From NCBI RefSeq assembly GCF_031458255.1, contig NZ_JAVDYC010000001.1:2551001-2615000 (forward strand): a stretch of 64,000 nt of DNA, in the 5' to 3' direction. Positions 1 through 8,069 of the stretch are shown in pieces (within the stretch, counting starts at the first letter, position 1; each line of letters begins with the position of its first letter). The position numbers were made by a program, and so were the translations under genes. The notes beneath the pieces are model-generated. The model did no database searches and was not told the DNA's origin. It was given only the letters and a program-made list of their open reading frames with translations. The DNA is from Catenuloplanes niger. GTDB lineage: Bacteria; Actinomycetota; Actinomycetes; Mycobacteriales; Micromonosporaceae.

Positions 1-675
1 GCTCCAGACCAGCGTGGTCGGCACCTCGATCGGGCCGGTCCGCGCCGAGGACGGTGCGCGGTACCAGTTCAGCGCCGCGGTCAGCGCGCCGCGCTCCCGC
101 ATCCGGGACACGTAGCGGTCGGCACGCGCACCGATCAGCATCTTCCGCAGCGCCCGGCCACGGAACGCGAGCAGCACCGCCTCGGCCAGGAACCGGCGCC
201 GGAACAGCAGAATGTACGACGACCGGCGGCGCTGGTCACGGTCGTTGCGCAACGCCCAGCCCATCGCGCGCGGGTGCGGCACGGAGACCGCGGTCAGCGA
301 CCGCACCCGGTCCGGATGCGCCCCGGCCAGCGCCCAGGCGACGAACGCGCCCCAGTCGTGCCCGCAGACGTGCGCGGAGGCCAGGCCCAGCGCGTCCAGC
401 ACCGCGACCGCGTCCGCAACCAGCTCCTCGACCGTGTAGGCGGCCGCGCCGGACGGTCGCGCGCCCGGCGAGTAGCCGCGCTGGTCCAATGCGTACGTCC
501 GCATCCCGGCCGCGTGCAGGTGCGGTGTCACCAGCTCCCACTCCGCGCTGTGCTGCGGGAAGCCGTGCAGCAGCAGGATCGGCTCGCCGTCCGCCGGACC
601 GCCGGCGAGGACGTCGAACGTGAGGCCGCGGGCGGCTACTCGTACTGCTGCTTGGGTGCCGGGATCTCCTGCCAC
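1..675 (-). CDS. alpha/beta hydrolase, epoxide-hydrolase type (3' end outside window)
   Basis: The gene enters on the minus strand and its C-terminus lies beyond position 1, so about 225 residues are visible. The reading frame shows the oxyanion motif LLLHGFPQ, then DQRGYSPGARP, then HVCGHDWGAFVA, whose HDWG aspartate is the usual nucleophile of epoxide hydrolases and haloalkane dehalogenases. Near the edge comes ALNWYR followed by VPTTLVWS, also typical of the family. The start chosen is the GTG at 675, with GAGG about seven bases upstream. It overlaps the preceding TIGR03943 gene by 40 bases, so the two are probably co-transcribed. The true substrate cannot be read from sequence. The catalytic His and acidic residue lie outside the window. 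Confidence 0.8.
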   Translation of the reverse strand, partial: MAGDPGTQAAVRVAARGLTFDVLAGGPADGEPILLLHGFPQHSAEWELVTPHLHAAGMRTYALDQRGYSPGARPSGAAAYTVEELVADAVAVLDALGLASAHVCGHDWGAFVAWALAGAHPDRVRSLTAVSVPHPRAMGWALRNDRDQRRRSSYILLFRRRFLAEAVLLAFRGRALRKMLIGARADRYVSRMRERGALTAALNWYRAPSSARTGPIEVPTTLVWS

Positions 676-1364
676 GTCTCGACCTCCAGGTAGGGCACCG
701 TGGCCTCGTTGACCGGATCCTTCGCGGTCTTCGCGGTGTAGGAACCGGTGACCTCGATCCATGTGTCCGAGGGTACGGCGGTCGGCACGTTTCCGCTCAG
801 CCCGACCTTGATCGGCCGGCCGTCCGCGGCGCAGCAGCTGAGGATCATACGGGCCAGCATGGGCTGCCCGTCCGGGCCCTGCGTGACGAAGCCGGTGAGC
901 AGCAGCCGCCGGTCGGTCAGCGACTTGCCCTCGTCGAAGACGGCCCGGGACGCGTAGTCCAGCATGGTGACCTCGACCGGGTCGCCCTCGGGCAGCGCCG
1001 GATAGTCGGACTCGGCCTGCTGCCCGGCGAGCGCGCTGCCGGACTGCCCGGCCGCGTAGGCGCCGAGCGCGGGCGGCGCGACCAGCAGCAGCCCGAGCAC
1101 CGGCAGGATCAGCAGCCAGCCGACGCGCGGCTCGTGGTGCTTGTGCCCGTGGCCGTCGTCCGGTTCGTGGTCGTGCTCGCCCGCCGGGTTGCGCAGGTCG
1201 TACCAGAGCGTCATCACGCCGGCCGCGATCAGCAGCAGCGCCGAGGCGATCAGGAACGGCTGGAGGATCTCCTTGACGTAGCGGAGATAGAGATCGCCGA
1301 TCGACGCCTTGAGGATCGCGCCACCGAACAGCAGCATGATCACCGCTTGTGCCTGACGGTTCAC
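636..1364 (-). CDS. TIGR03943-family membrane protein, permease partner
   Basis: A 242-residue protein with two N-terminal membrane segments, a cytoplasmic or external His/Asp-rich stretch (HDHEPDDGHGHKHH, around residue 75), a third membrane segment and a soluble C-terminal domain. The C-terminal domain contains the conserved SCCAADGRP motif. This matches the TIGR03943 (DUF1980) family, normally encoded directly after a DUF318-type permease, as here. The GTG start at 1364 overlaps the permease stop as GTGA, which implies translational coupling. The His-rich loop and the paired cysteines suggest metal handling; that is inference. The pair probably forms one membrane complex of unknown substrate. 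Confidence 0.85.
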   Translation of the reverse strand: MNRQAQAVIMLLFGGAILKASIGDLYLRYVKEILQPFLIASALLLIAAGVMTLWYDLRNPAGEHDHEPDDGHGHKHHEPRVGWLLILPVLGLLLVAPPALGAYAAGQSGSALAGQQAESDYPALPEGDPVEVTMLDYASRAVFDEGKSLTDRRLLLTGFVTQGPDGQPMLARMILSCCAADGRPIKVGLSGNVPTAVPSDTWIEVTGSYTAKTAKDPVNEATVPYLEVETWQEIPAPKQQYE

Positions 1365-2395
1365 AGCAGCACCATCCCCACACCGGTCGCCACCAGCACC
1401 GCCGTCACGAACGTGGCCGGCGCGAACCGGGTGGCGAAGCGGCGCCCGAAGACGCCGATCTGCATCGAGATCAGTTTCAGGTCGACCATCGGGCCGACCA
1501 CCAGGAACACCAGCCGCGACGTGAGCGAGAACTGGGAGAGCGAGGCGGCCACGAACGCGTCCGCCTCGGAGCAGATGGAGAGCAGCACGGCGAGCACGGC
1601 CAGCGCGAGCACGGCCAGCACCGGCTGCTCCGCGAGGCTCTGCAGCCAGGCCTCCGGCACCACCACGTTGATCGTGGCGGCGGCCGCGGCGCCGATCACC
1701 AGGAAGCCGCCCGCGTGCACGATGTCGTGCCGGGTGGCGGCCCAGAACGCCTGCATCTTCGAGACGCCGTCGAGGTCGGGCCGGTGCGGCAGCTTGATCC
1801 AGTCGGCCTTGCCGAGGCGCAGCCAGAGCCAGCCCATCAGCATCGCCACGATCAGGCTGGCGAGCGCGCGGCCCACCACCATCTCCGGATTGTTCGGGAA
1901 CGCGACCGCGGTGGCGATCAGCACGATCGGGTTGATCGCGGGCGCGGCCAGCAGGAACGCGAGCGCGGCGGCCGGCGTGACACCGCGGCGGATCAGCGAC
2001 CCGGCGATCGGCACGGACCCGCACTCGCAGCCGGGCAGCACCACACCGGCCGCGCTGGCGACCGGGACCGCCAGCGCCGGGTGCTTCGGCAGCGCGCGCG
2101 CCCAGAACGAGCGCGGCACGAAGACCGCGATCACGGCGGAGAGCAGCACGCCGAAGACCAGGAACGGCACCGCCTGCACCATCACGGAGACGAACACCGT
2201 GGTCCAGGTCTGCAGGACCGGCGCGGAGATCAGGCCGCCCAGCGGGTTGCGGAAGATCACCAGGAGCACCAGCAGCACGGCCAGCACCTCGACCGACCCG
2301 ATCCGGCCGCCGAACGGTTTGCGCCGCGGCGGTTTCTGATCGGGCGGTGGCGGTGCCGACCAGTCGATCCCGTCGCCCGAGAAGGTCTGCGTCAC
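1361..2395 (-). CDS. permease of the DUF318/ArsP_1 family
   Basis: About 344 residues with some eight to ten hydrophobic segments. The motif GCECGSVPIAGSLIRRG, with a Cys-x-Cys pair in a membrane loop, is the hallmark of the YraQ/DUF318 permeases, and DAFVAASLSQFS is a second conserved loop. The family transports unknown substrates, with some members linked to organo-arsenicals or metals. The GTG start at 2395 is chosen because the domain begins shortly after it. Longer upstream starts would run into the thiamine riboswitch region and give an unconvincing N-terminus. It heads an operon with the TIGR03943 partner and the hydrolase. Confidence 0.85.
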   Translation of the reverse strand: MTQTFSGDGIDWSAPPPPDQKPPRRKPFGGRIGSVEVLAVLLVLLVIFRNPLGGLISAPVLQTWTTVFVSVMVQAVPFLVFGVLLSAVIAVFVPRSFWARALPKHPALAVPVASAAGVVLPGCECGSVPIAGSLIRRGVTPAAALAFLLAAPAINPIVLIATAVAFPNNPEMVVGRALASLIVAMLMGWLWLRLGKADWIKLPHRPDLDGVSKMQAFWAATRHDIVHAGGFLVIGAAAAATINVVVPEAWLQSLAEQPVLAVLALAVLAVLLSICSEADAFVAASLSQFSLTSRLVFLVVGPMVDLKLISMQIGVFGRRFATRFAPATFVTAVLVATGVGMVLL

Positions 2396-2461
2396 GTCGA
2401 CAACCCTAGCGGGAACCGGCCGGTCACCCTGAGGTAGCGTCAGCGAGACAACTTCATATCC

Positions 2462-2549
2462 GACAGGGGAGCGCACAGCGCTGAGAGTGCGGCGGGCGAC
2501 GCCGCAGACCCTCAACCACCTGATCTGGGTAATGCCAGCGCAGGGAGTT
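2462..2549 (+). promoter_or_regulatory. TPP riboswitch (THI element)
   Basis: The sequence has all the landmarks of a thiamin pyrophosphate aptamer: CTGAGA at 2481-2486, a GCGGC/GCCGC helix around 2489-2505, ACCCTC, and the pyrophosphate-side core ACCTGATCTGGGTAATGCC (2518-2536), ending in CAGCGCAGGGAG. It precedes a transporter whose family carries thiamine precursors. TPP binding should therefore reduce expression of the three downstream genes. Confidence 0.96.
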
Positions 2550-2569
2550 CGGTCTTCCACTCCATCGCC

Positions 2570-2610
2570 GCGCCACGGGTCCGTCCGCCGGACCCGTGGC
2601 GCGCGTCTTC
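2570..2610 (+). terminator. riboswitch-associated intrinsic terminator
   Basis: A perfect 14-bp stem (2570-2583 with 2589-2602) and a five-base loop is followed by GCGTCTTC and a C run. It lies between the TPP aptamer and the start codon at 2640. It is therefore the likely expression platform, acting by transcription termination. The T tract is poor, which is usual in very GC-rich actinobacteria. Confidence 0.75.
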
Positions 2611-2639
2611 CCCCCATCGTGTTCAGGGGGCAATTCATC

Positions 2640-3227
2640 ATGAGCAACACCTCACACAGGTGGCGCACCGTCGACATCGTCGTCGCCTCGGTGATCGCCG
2701 CCGCGTTCGGCGTGGTCTTCTGGGCCTGGGGCCTGGTGTGGGGCGGCACCGAGGCCGCCTTCGCGTTCTTCCCGCCCGCGCAGGCGGTGCTCTACGGCGT
2801 CTGGCTGGTCCCGGGCGTGCTGGCCGGGCTGATCATCCGCAAGCCCGGCGCCGCACTCTACGCGGAGACGCTCGCCGCGATCATCTCCGCGCTGCTCGGC
2901 AACACCTGGGGCACCACGGTCATCCCGCAGGGCCTGGTCCAGGGCCTCGGCGCGGAGCTGGCGTTCCTCGCGGTCGGCTACCGCTCGTTCCGGCTGCCGG
3001 TCGCGGTGCTGTCCGGGCTGCTGGCCGGGCTCGCGGCCGCGCTCTGGGACACGTTCGCCTACTACGCGGCGACCGAGCTGGTCGGGTTTCGGATCCCGAT
3101 GATCGTGATCACCGTGCTGAGCGCGGGCGTGATCGCCGGGGCCGGTTCCTGGGTCCTGGCCCGGGCGCTGGCCGCGACCGGGGTCCTCGACCGGTTCCCC
3201 GCCGGGCGGGACCGGAGCCGGGTCTAG
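2640..3227 (+). CDS. ykoE: thiamine-type ECF transporter S component (YkoE family)
   Basis: A 195-residue membrane protein with about five to six hydrophobic segments. It has the YkoE-like features GGTEAAFAFFPPAQ near the N-terminus and ALLGNTWGTTVIPQGLVQGLGAE in the middle. The S component binds thiamine or its hydroxymethylpyrimidine precursor and delivers it to the energising module. The ATG at 2640 has AGGGGG nine bases upstream and directly follows the TPP riboswitch and terminator. The next gene starts immediately after the TAG stop, so the three genes form one operon. The exact ligand (thiamine or HMP) is not decided by sequence. Confidence 0.92.
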   Translation: MSNTSHRWRTVDIVVASVIAAAFGVVFWAWGLVWGGTEAAFAFFPPAQAVLYGVWLVPGVLAGLIIRKPGAALYAETLAAIISALLGNTWGTTVIPQGLVQGLGAELAFLAVGYRSFRLPVAVLSGLLAGLAAALWDTFAYYAATELVGFRIPMIVITVLSAGVIAGAGSWVLARALAATGVLDRFPAGRDRSRV

Positions 3228-4619
3228 ATGCGCGCCGACGTCCGGGGTTTCGGGTGGCGGTTCGCCGGCCGGCGGGACTGGGCCGTGCGCGGCCTGGACC
3301 TGACCGTCGAGGCCGGCGAACGCGTACTGCTGCTCGGTGCCTCGGGCGCCGGCAAGTCCACGCTGCTGGCCGCGCTGGCCGGGCTGCTGCCGGAGGACTC
3401 CGGCGAGTCCGAGGGCGTGGTCGAGGCGCAGCGTGCCGCGCTGCTCTTCCAGGACCCGCAGACCCAGCTGGTGATGAGCCGCAGCGGCGACGACGTGGCG
3501 TTCGGCCTGGAGAACCTGGGCGTCCCCGGCCCGGAGATCTGGCCCCGGGTGGACCGCGCGCTCGACCTGGCCGGTTTCCCGTACGGCCGCGACCGGCCGA
3601 CCGCCGCGCTCTCCGGCGGTGAGGCGCAGCGGCTCGCGCTGGCCGGCGTGCTGGCCATCCGGCCCGCGCTGTTGCTGCTCGACGAGCCGACCGCGAACCT
3701 GGACCCGGCCGGCGCCGCGCTGATCCGTGACGCGCTGGCCCGCGCGCTCGACCCGGACGCCGCGCTGATCGTGGTCGAGCACCGGGTCGCCGAGGTGCTG
3801 CCGTTGATCAACCGCGTGGTGGTGCTGGCCGCGGGCGGCGGCGTGCTCGCGGACGGGCCGCCGGACCGCGTCTTCGCGGAGCACGGCGCCACGCTGGCCG
3901 AGGCCGGCATCTGGGTGCCCGGCCACCCGATCGCGCCCCGGCGGGCCGGGCACCCGGCCGGTGACGAGGTGCTCCGCGCGGACCGGGTCTCGGTGCACGG
4001 CCGCCTGGACCTGGCCGAGCTGGGCATCCGGCGCGCGCACGTGCACGCGATCCTGGGCCCCAACGGCGCCGGCAAGTCCACCCTGGCCCGGTTGCTCGGT
4101 GGTCTGCTCGCCCCGGACAGCGGCGCGGTCCGGGCCACGCCCGCGCTGGCCGGGCCGGACGCGTCCCGCCCGCCGCACCGGTGGCGGGCCGCCGCGCTGG
4201 CCGGCCGGATCGGCTCGGTCTTCCAGAACCCGGAGCACCAGTTCGTCACCGGTACGGTCCGGGAGGAGCTCGCGCTCGGCCCGCGCCGCCAACGCCGCTC
4301 CCCCGCGGACGTGACCGCGGTGGTGGACGGTCTGCTGGAGCGGCTGCGGCTGACCCGGCTGGCCGGCGCGAACCCGTTCACGCTCTCCGGCGGCGAGGCG
4401 CGGCGGCTGAGCGTGGCGACCGCGCTGGCCGCCGGCCCGGCCGTGCTGGTCCTGGACGAGCCGACGTTCGGCCAGGACCGCCGCACCTGGATCGAACTGA
4501 TCGACCTGCTCGCCGCGCTGCGCGACTCCGACGGCGCCGCGATCGTCGCGGTCACCCACGACCCGGACGTGGTCGCCGTGCTCGCGGACGAGGTCACCAC
4601 GCTGGGGGCCGGCCGGTGA
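3228..4619 (+). CDS. ykoD: ECF transporter double ATPase (YkoD-like)
   Basis: A 463-residue protein made of two fused ABC ATPase domains. Domain 1 has Walker A GASGAGKST (about residue 38), signature LSGGEAQR and Walker B LLLLDEPT. Domain 2 has Walker A GPNGAGKST (about residue 280), signature LSGGEARR and Walker B VLVLDEPT. Both sites look intact. It powers uptake by the neighbouring S and T components. The ATG at 3228 abuts the stop of the S component, and its own TGA overlaps the GTG of the next gene, indicating tight coupling. A tandem ATPase rather than two separate EcfA proteins is usual for the YkoEDC thiamine transporters. Confidence 0.95.
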   Translation: MRADVRGFGWRFAGRRDWAVRGLDLTVEAGERVLLLGASGAGKSTLLAALAGLLPEDSGESEGVVEAQRAALLFQDPQTQLVMSRSGDDVAFGLENLGVPGPEIWPRVDRALDLAGFPYGRDRPTAALSGGEAQRLALAGVLAIRPALLLLDEPTANLDPAGAALIRDALARALDPDAALIVVEHRVAEVLPLINRVVVLAAGGGVLADGPPDRVFAEHGATLAEAGIWVPGHPIAPRRAGHPAGDEVLRADRVSVHGRLDLAELGIRRAHVHAILGPNGAGKSTLARLLGGLLAPDSGAVRATPALAGPDASRPPHRWRAAALAGRIGSVFQNPEHQFVTGTVREELALGPRRQRRSPADVTAVVDGLLERLRLTRLAGANPFTLSGGEARRLSVATALAAGPAVLVLDEPTFGQDRRTWIELIDLLAALRDSDGAAIVAVTHDPDVVAVLADEVTTLGAGR

Positions 4620-5422
4620 CCGGGACCGTGGAGCGCGGCGTCGAGCGCCGCGCGACGCCGGTCCTGGCCCGGCGCAACCCGGCCGCGAAGCTCGCCGCCG
4701 CACTGCTCTTCTCGCTGCCGCTGATCGCGACGCTGGACCCGGTCGCCCCGGCCGTGGCGGTCGCGGTGGAGCTCGCCGTGCTGCCGCTGTTCGGCGTCCG
4801 CCCGCTGGCGCTGCTGCGCCGGGCCGCGCCGCTGCTGCTCAGCATCGCCGGGACGCTGGTCACGCTGCTGCTGTTCGCGGCGGACCGGTCCGGCACCGTG
4901 CTGCTGGACGCCGGGCCGGTGCTGCTCACCACCGGCGTGCTGTGGACCGCGCTCGGCATGGCGCTGCGCGTGGTGGCGATCGCGCTGCCCGGCCTGATCG
5001 TGCTGTCCACCACGGACCCGACGGACCTGGCCGACGCGCTGATCCAGAACGCCCGGATCTCGCCCCGGTTCGCGATCGGCGCGCTCGCCGCGTTCCGGAT
5101 GGTGCCGCTGCTGACGGACGAGTGGCGGACGCTGGCCGCGGCCCGCCGGGCGCGGGGCGTGGACGCGGGCCGCAACCCGGCCGCCGCGGTCCGGATCTTC
5201 GTGTCGGCCGCGTTCGCGCTGCTGGTCGGCGCGATCCGGCGGGGCGTGCGGCTGGCCACCGCGATGGACGCGCGGGGCTTCGACGCGCGGACGCCCCGGA
5301 CCGTCGCCCGCCGCCAGTCCTTCCGGTACCCGGACGCGCTCCTGATGGTCGCCGCGGCCGGGCTCAGCGCCGCCGCGCTGGCGATCAGCGTGCTGACCGG
5401 CGTGTTCCGGCCCATCATCTGA
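4616..5422 (+). CDS. ykoC: ECF transporter T component (YkoC/CbiQ-like)
   Basis: 268 residues with several hydrophobic helices. The charged coupling motifs AARRARGVD and ATAMDARGFDAR are the Ala-Arg-Gly sequences through which EcfT proteins contact the ATPases. The GTG start at 4616 overlaps the ATPase stop (GTGA), and the domain begins at once. It completes the TPP-riboswitch-controlled operon. No terminator is obvious before the next gene, 107 bases downstream. Confidence 0.93.
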   Translation: MTGTVERGVERRATPVLARRNPAAKLAAALLFSLPLIATLDPVAPAVAVAVELAVLPLFGVRPLALLRRAAPLLLSIAGTLVTLLLFAADRSGTVLLDAGPVLLTTGVLWTALGMALRVVAIALPGLIVLSTTDPTDLADALIQNARISPRFAIGALAAFRMVPLLTDEWRTLAAARRARGVDAGRNPAAAVRIFVSAAFALLVGAIRRGVRLATAMDARGFDARTPRTVARRQSFRYPDALLMVAAAGLSAAALAISVLTGVFRPII

Positions 5423-5429
5423 CGATCAG

Positions 5430-5445
5430 ATGCGCATGTTCGCAT
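5430..5445. promoter_or_regulatory. candidate operator palindrome
   Basis: ATGCG-N6-CGCAT is an inverted repeat 85 bases upstream of the PHP-domain gene. It resembles operators of small dimeric repressors in general form only. No regulator gene is nearby. Confidence 0.3.
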
Positions 5446-5529
5446 AGGTGCCGACGAAACGTCACCTGCCGTTCGCCATGGACGACGAACGTGACCGATG
5501 GATCATCGCGAAACATCAGGAGACGCGAC

Positions 5530-7245
5530 ATGGGCCACGGCCACCCGCACACGCACGACCACTCCCACGATCACGACCACGATCACGGCTCCACGCCGGA
5601 CGCGCTCGACCTGTCCATCCCGGACAGTGAGCTCTCCCCCGCCGACGTGAGCCGCCGCGGCTTCCTGCGCGGCGCGGGCCTGCTCGGCGCGGCCGCCGGC
5701 CTGACCGGTGCGGGCACCGCCGGCGGCGTCCTCGGCACGCCGGACATCGCGGTCGCGCACGGCGGTGGGCAGCGGACCGGTGACTTCAGCTGGAAGGCCG
5801 GCGACCACCACATCCACACCCAGTACAGCAGCGACGGGAAGTACCGGGTCGCCGACCACGTGCAGCACGGCCTCGCGTACGGGCTGGACTGGCTGGTCAT
5901 CACGGACCACGGCGGCGCGACGCACGCCAAGATCGGCGTCGACAAGGTCAACCCGGACATCGTCGCGGCGCGCGAGAAGTTCCCGGAGGCGCTGGTCTTC
6001 CAGGGTCTGGAGTGGAACATCCCGGCCGCGGAGCACGGCACGATCATCGTGCACCCGGGGAAGAAGGAGGTGGAGGTCCTCAAGGAGTTCGAGACCAACT
6101 ACGACGGCAGCGTCAAGGGCGCCAGCTCGCAGTCGGCCGCGAACGAGACGCTGGCCATCGCCGGCCTCAACTTCCTCGCCGCCGCGAAGAAGAACCGCCG
6201 GGTCAGCGACGCGATGTTCTTCGCGAACCACCCGTCCCGCAAGGGCCTCGACTCGCCGCACGAGATCCGCGGCTGGCGGGACGCGCAGCCGGAGATCGCG
6301 CTGGGCTTCGAGGGCGCGCCCGGTCACCAGGCCGCCGCGATCCCGACCAGCGCGTTCGGCCCGGGTGCCGGCCGCGGCTTCTACGACAGCAGCCCCGGCG
6401 CGGACTCGTTCCCGGCGTACCCGCTGGAGAGCTACCGGACCTGGGGCGGCTTCGACTGGATGACCGCCACGGTCGGCGGCCTCTGGGACAGCCTGCTGGC
6501 CGAGGGCAAGCCGTGGTGGATCACCGCGAACTCGGACTCGCACAGCGTCCTCTGGGACACCTCGATCCGCGGCGCGAACAGCGACTTCAACGCGAACGGC
6601 CGCTACAACGACCCGCAGCACGGCGTCAAGCCGGACGTGACCGCCGGTGACTTCTGGCCCGGCTTCTACAGCCGCACGCACGTCGGCGCGGCCGGCGACG
6701 ACTACCGCCACGTGATGGACGGCCTGCGCGCCGGCCGCGTCTGGGTGGACCACGGCGGCCTGATCAAGTCGCTGGACGTGCGCGCGCGGGTGCAGGGCGA
6801 CCGCAACCGCCGGGGCGGCACCCCGCTCGGCGGCGTGCTGAAGGTCCGCAAGGGCACCGCCGTCGAGGTCACCATCGACGTCGAGCTGGCCGACAAGCCG
6901 AACTGGGCGCAGCTGCTCCCGGTGCTGGCCCGCGTCGACCTGATCCAGGGCGCGGTCACCGGTGCCGCCGCGGACCGCGACGTGTTCACCGCGCCGAAGA
7001 CCCGGGTGGTCACGTCGTTCGAGGTCGCGAAGGGGAAGAAGACGGCCTCCTTCACGTACTCGTTCGGGCGGGTCTCGTCGCCGTTCTACTTCCGCGTGCG
7101 CGGCACCGACGGCAACTTCAGCCAGCCCGGCCTGTACGGCGCCGCGGTCGACCCGACCGGCCCGAAGCTGGACGTGGTCGGCGACGCCGACCCGTGGCTC
7201 GACCTGTGGTTCTACGCGAACCCGATCTGGGTCCTGCCCTACTGA
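5530..7245 (+). CDS. Tat-exported PHP-domain metal-dependent phosphoesterase-like protein
   Basis: 571 residues. Residues 2-20 are a run of His and Asp, followed near residue 41 by the twin-arginine signal SRRGFLRGAG and a hydrophobic stretch. The mature part opens with the PHP motif HHIHTQYSSDG, then ITDHGG, and later ANSDSHS, the residues that bind a di- or trinuclear metal centre. The protein should fold in the cytoplasm and be exported with its metals by Tat. The ATG at 5530 has AGGAG close upstream. The His-rich block sits before the Tat motif, which is unusual and means it would be removed if the signal is cleaved. Enzyme substrate unknown. The following gene overlaps it by one base. 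Confidence 0.85.
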   Translation: MGHGHPHTHDHSHDHDHDHGSTPDALDLSIPDSELSPADVSRRGFLRGAGLLGAAAGLTGAGTAGGVLGTPDIAVAHGGGQRTGDFSWKAGDHHIHTQYSSDGKYRVADHVQHGLAYGLDWLVITDHGGATHAKIGVDKVNPDIVAAREKFPEALVFQGLEWNIPAAEHGTIIVHPGKKEVEVLKEFETNYDGSVKGASSQSAANETLAIAGLNFLAAAKKNRRVSDAMFFANHPSRKGLDSPHEIRGWRDAQPEIALGFEGAPGHQAAAIPTSAFGPGAGRGFYDSSPGADSFPAYPLESYRTWGGFDWMTATVGGLWDSLLAEGKPWWITANSDSHSVLWDTSIRGANSDFNANGRYNDPQHGVKPDVTAGDFWPGFYSRTHVGAAGDDYRHVMDGLRAGRVWVDHGGLIKSLDVRARVQGDRNRRGGTPLGGVLKVRKGTAVEVTIDVELADKPNWAQLLPVLARVDLIQGAVTGAAADRDVFTAPKTRVVTSFEVAKGKKTASFTYSFGRVSSPFYFRVRGTDGNFSQPGLYGAAVDPTGPKLDVVGDADPWLDLWFYANPIWVLPY

Positions 7246-7748
7246 TGTCCACCGTCCATCTCGGGCTGAGCCTGGGGCACGCCACCGACGCCGAGGCCGA
7301 GCACTGGCTGGCCGCACATCTGCCGGCCGTGCCCGGCCTGGTCGCGTGCACGCACAACGTGCCCGCGCCGTACCCGCACGTGGCGCTGAGCGTCGCGGCG
7401 CCGGACGGCGTCGCGCTGCCCGAGACGGACCCGGACCTGCGGGCGGCGGCCGACGAGGCCGCCGCCCGGCACCGGGCCCACGTCTCCGGCCGTGCCGTCG
7501 TCTACCCCGGCGTCGAGTCCCTGACCGGCACGCTCACCGTCGCCGACCTGCTGGACCGCAGCGCGATCGAGCGGGTCACGGTCCTCGGCGGCACCGACGC
7601 CGCCCCGGACGCGCTGATCGAGACCCGCGACTTCGTCCGGCCGCTCCTGCGCGCCGGAAAGCTGGAGCTGGTCCTGGTCCCGATCGTCGGCGGTCGTCTC
7701 GCCCCGTTCGAGGTCCCGAACCCGACCCCCTGCTGCGCGGACCACTGA
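7245..7748 (+). CDS. unknown 167-aa protein with Cys-Cys tail
   Basis: The start codon overlaps the stop of the PHP gene (TGATG), so the two are co-translated. The protein has no signal peptide or membrane segment. It is rich in His in the first half and ends in NPTPCCADH. The central part (VYPGVESLTGTLTVADLLDRSAIERVTVLGG) looks like an alpha/beta fold, but I do not recognise the family. The terminal Cys-Cys and histidines would suit metal binding, and the neighbour is a metal-dependent exported enzyme. A role in metal supply to it is a guess. It is followed by a large palindrome that may end transcription. Confidence 0.7.
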   Translation: MSTVHLGLSLGHATDAEAEHWLAAHLPAVPGLVACTHNVPAPYPHVALSVAAPDGVALPETDPDLRAAADEAAARHRAHVSGRAVVYPGVESLTGTLTVADLLDRSAIERVTVLGGTDAAPDALIETRDFVRPLLRAGKLELVLVPIVGGRLAPFEVPNPTPCCADH

Positions 7749-7756
7749 ACACCCAC

Positions 7757-8021
7757 AGAAGCGGATCTACCCGCCTCCGGCGTGGCTGAGTTCCGCATGC
7801 TCCCGCGGGCACCGGTCGGCCGCGGGCGGCCTCCCTGCACGTCGGGTGGGTGGTCACCACGACACCCCACGCGGCCTCGCCGCCGGGCGGACCGGCCGCG
7901 GTGACGGTCGCGGGTTTTCGGTGACCACCCGCGGTCCGTGCAGGGAGGAGCCCCGGCGACGACCGGTGCCCGCGGGAGCATGCGGACGGCGACCACGCCG
8001 GAAGCGGGTAGATCCGCTTCT
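7757..8021. repeat. 265-bp near-perfect palindromic element
   Basis: Two arms of about 100 bases are inverted copies of each other around a 60-base centre. The outermost 18 bases (AGAAGCGGATCTACCCGC and its complement) match perfectly. Blocks GCATGCTCCCGCGGGCACCG, CTCCCTGCAC and GGGTGGTCACC also recur inverted. It fills the whole 321-bp gap between two convergent genes. It has no coding capacity of its own. It looks like a miniature inverted-repeat element, although no target duplication is obvious, and would also act as a two-way terminator. Confidence 0.85.
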
Positions 8022-8069
8022 GATGTTTTCCGGGCTCAATGTTTCTTGGCTCGGTGGTCTCCGGGCTCG

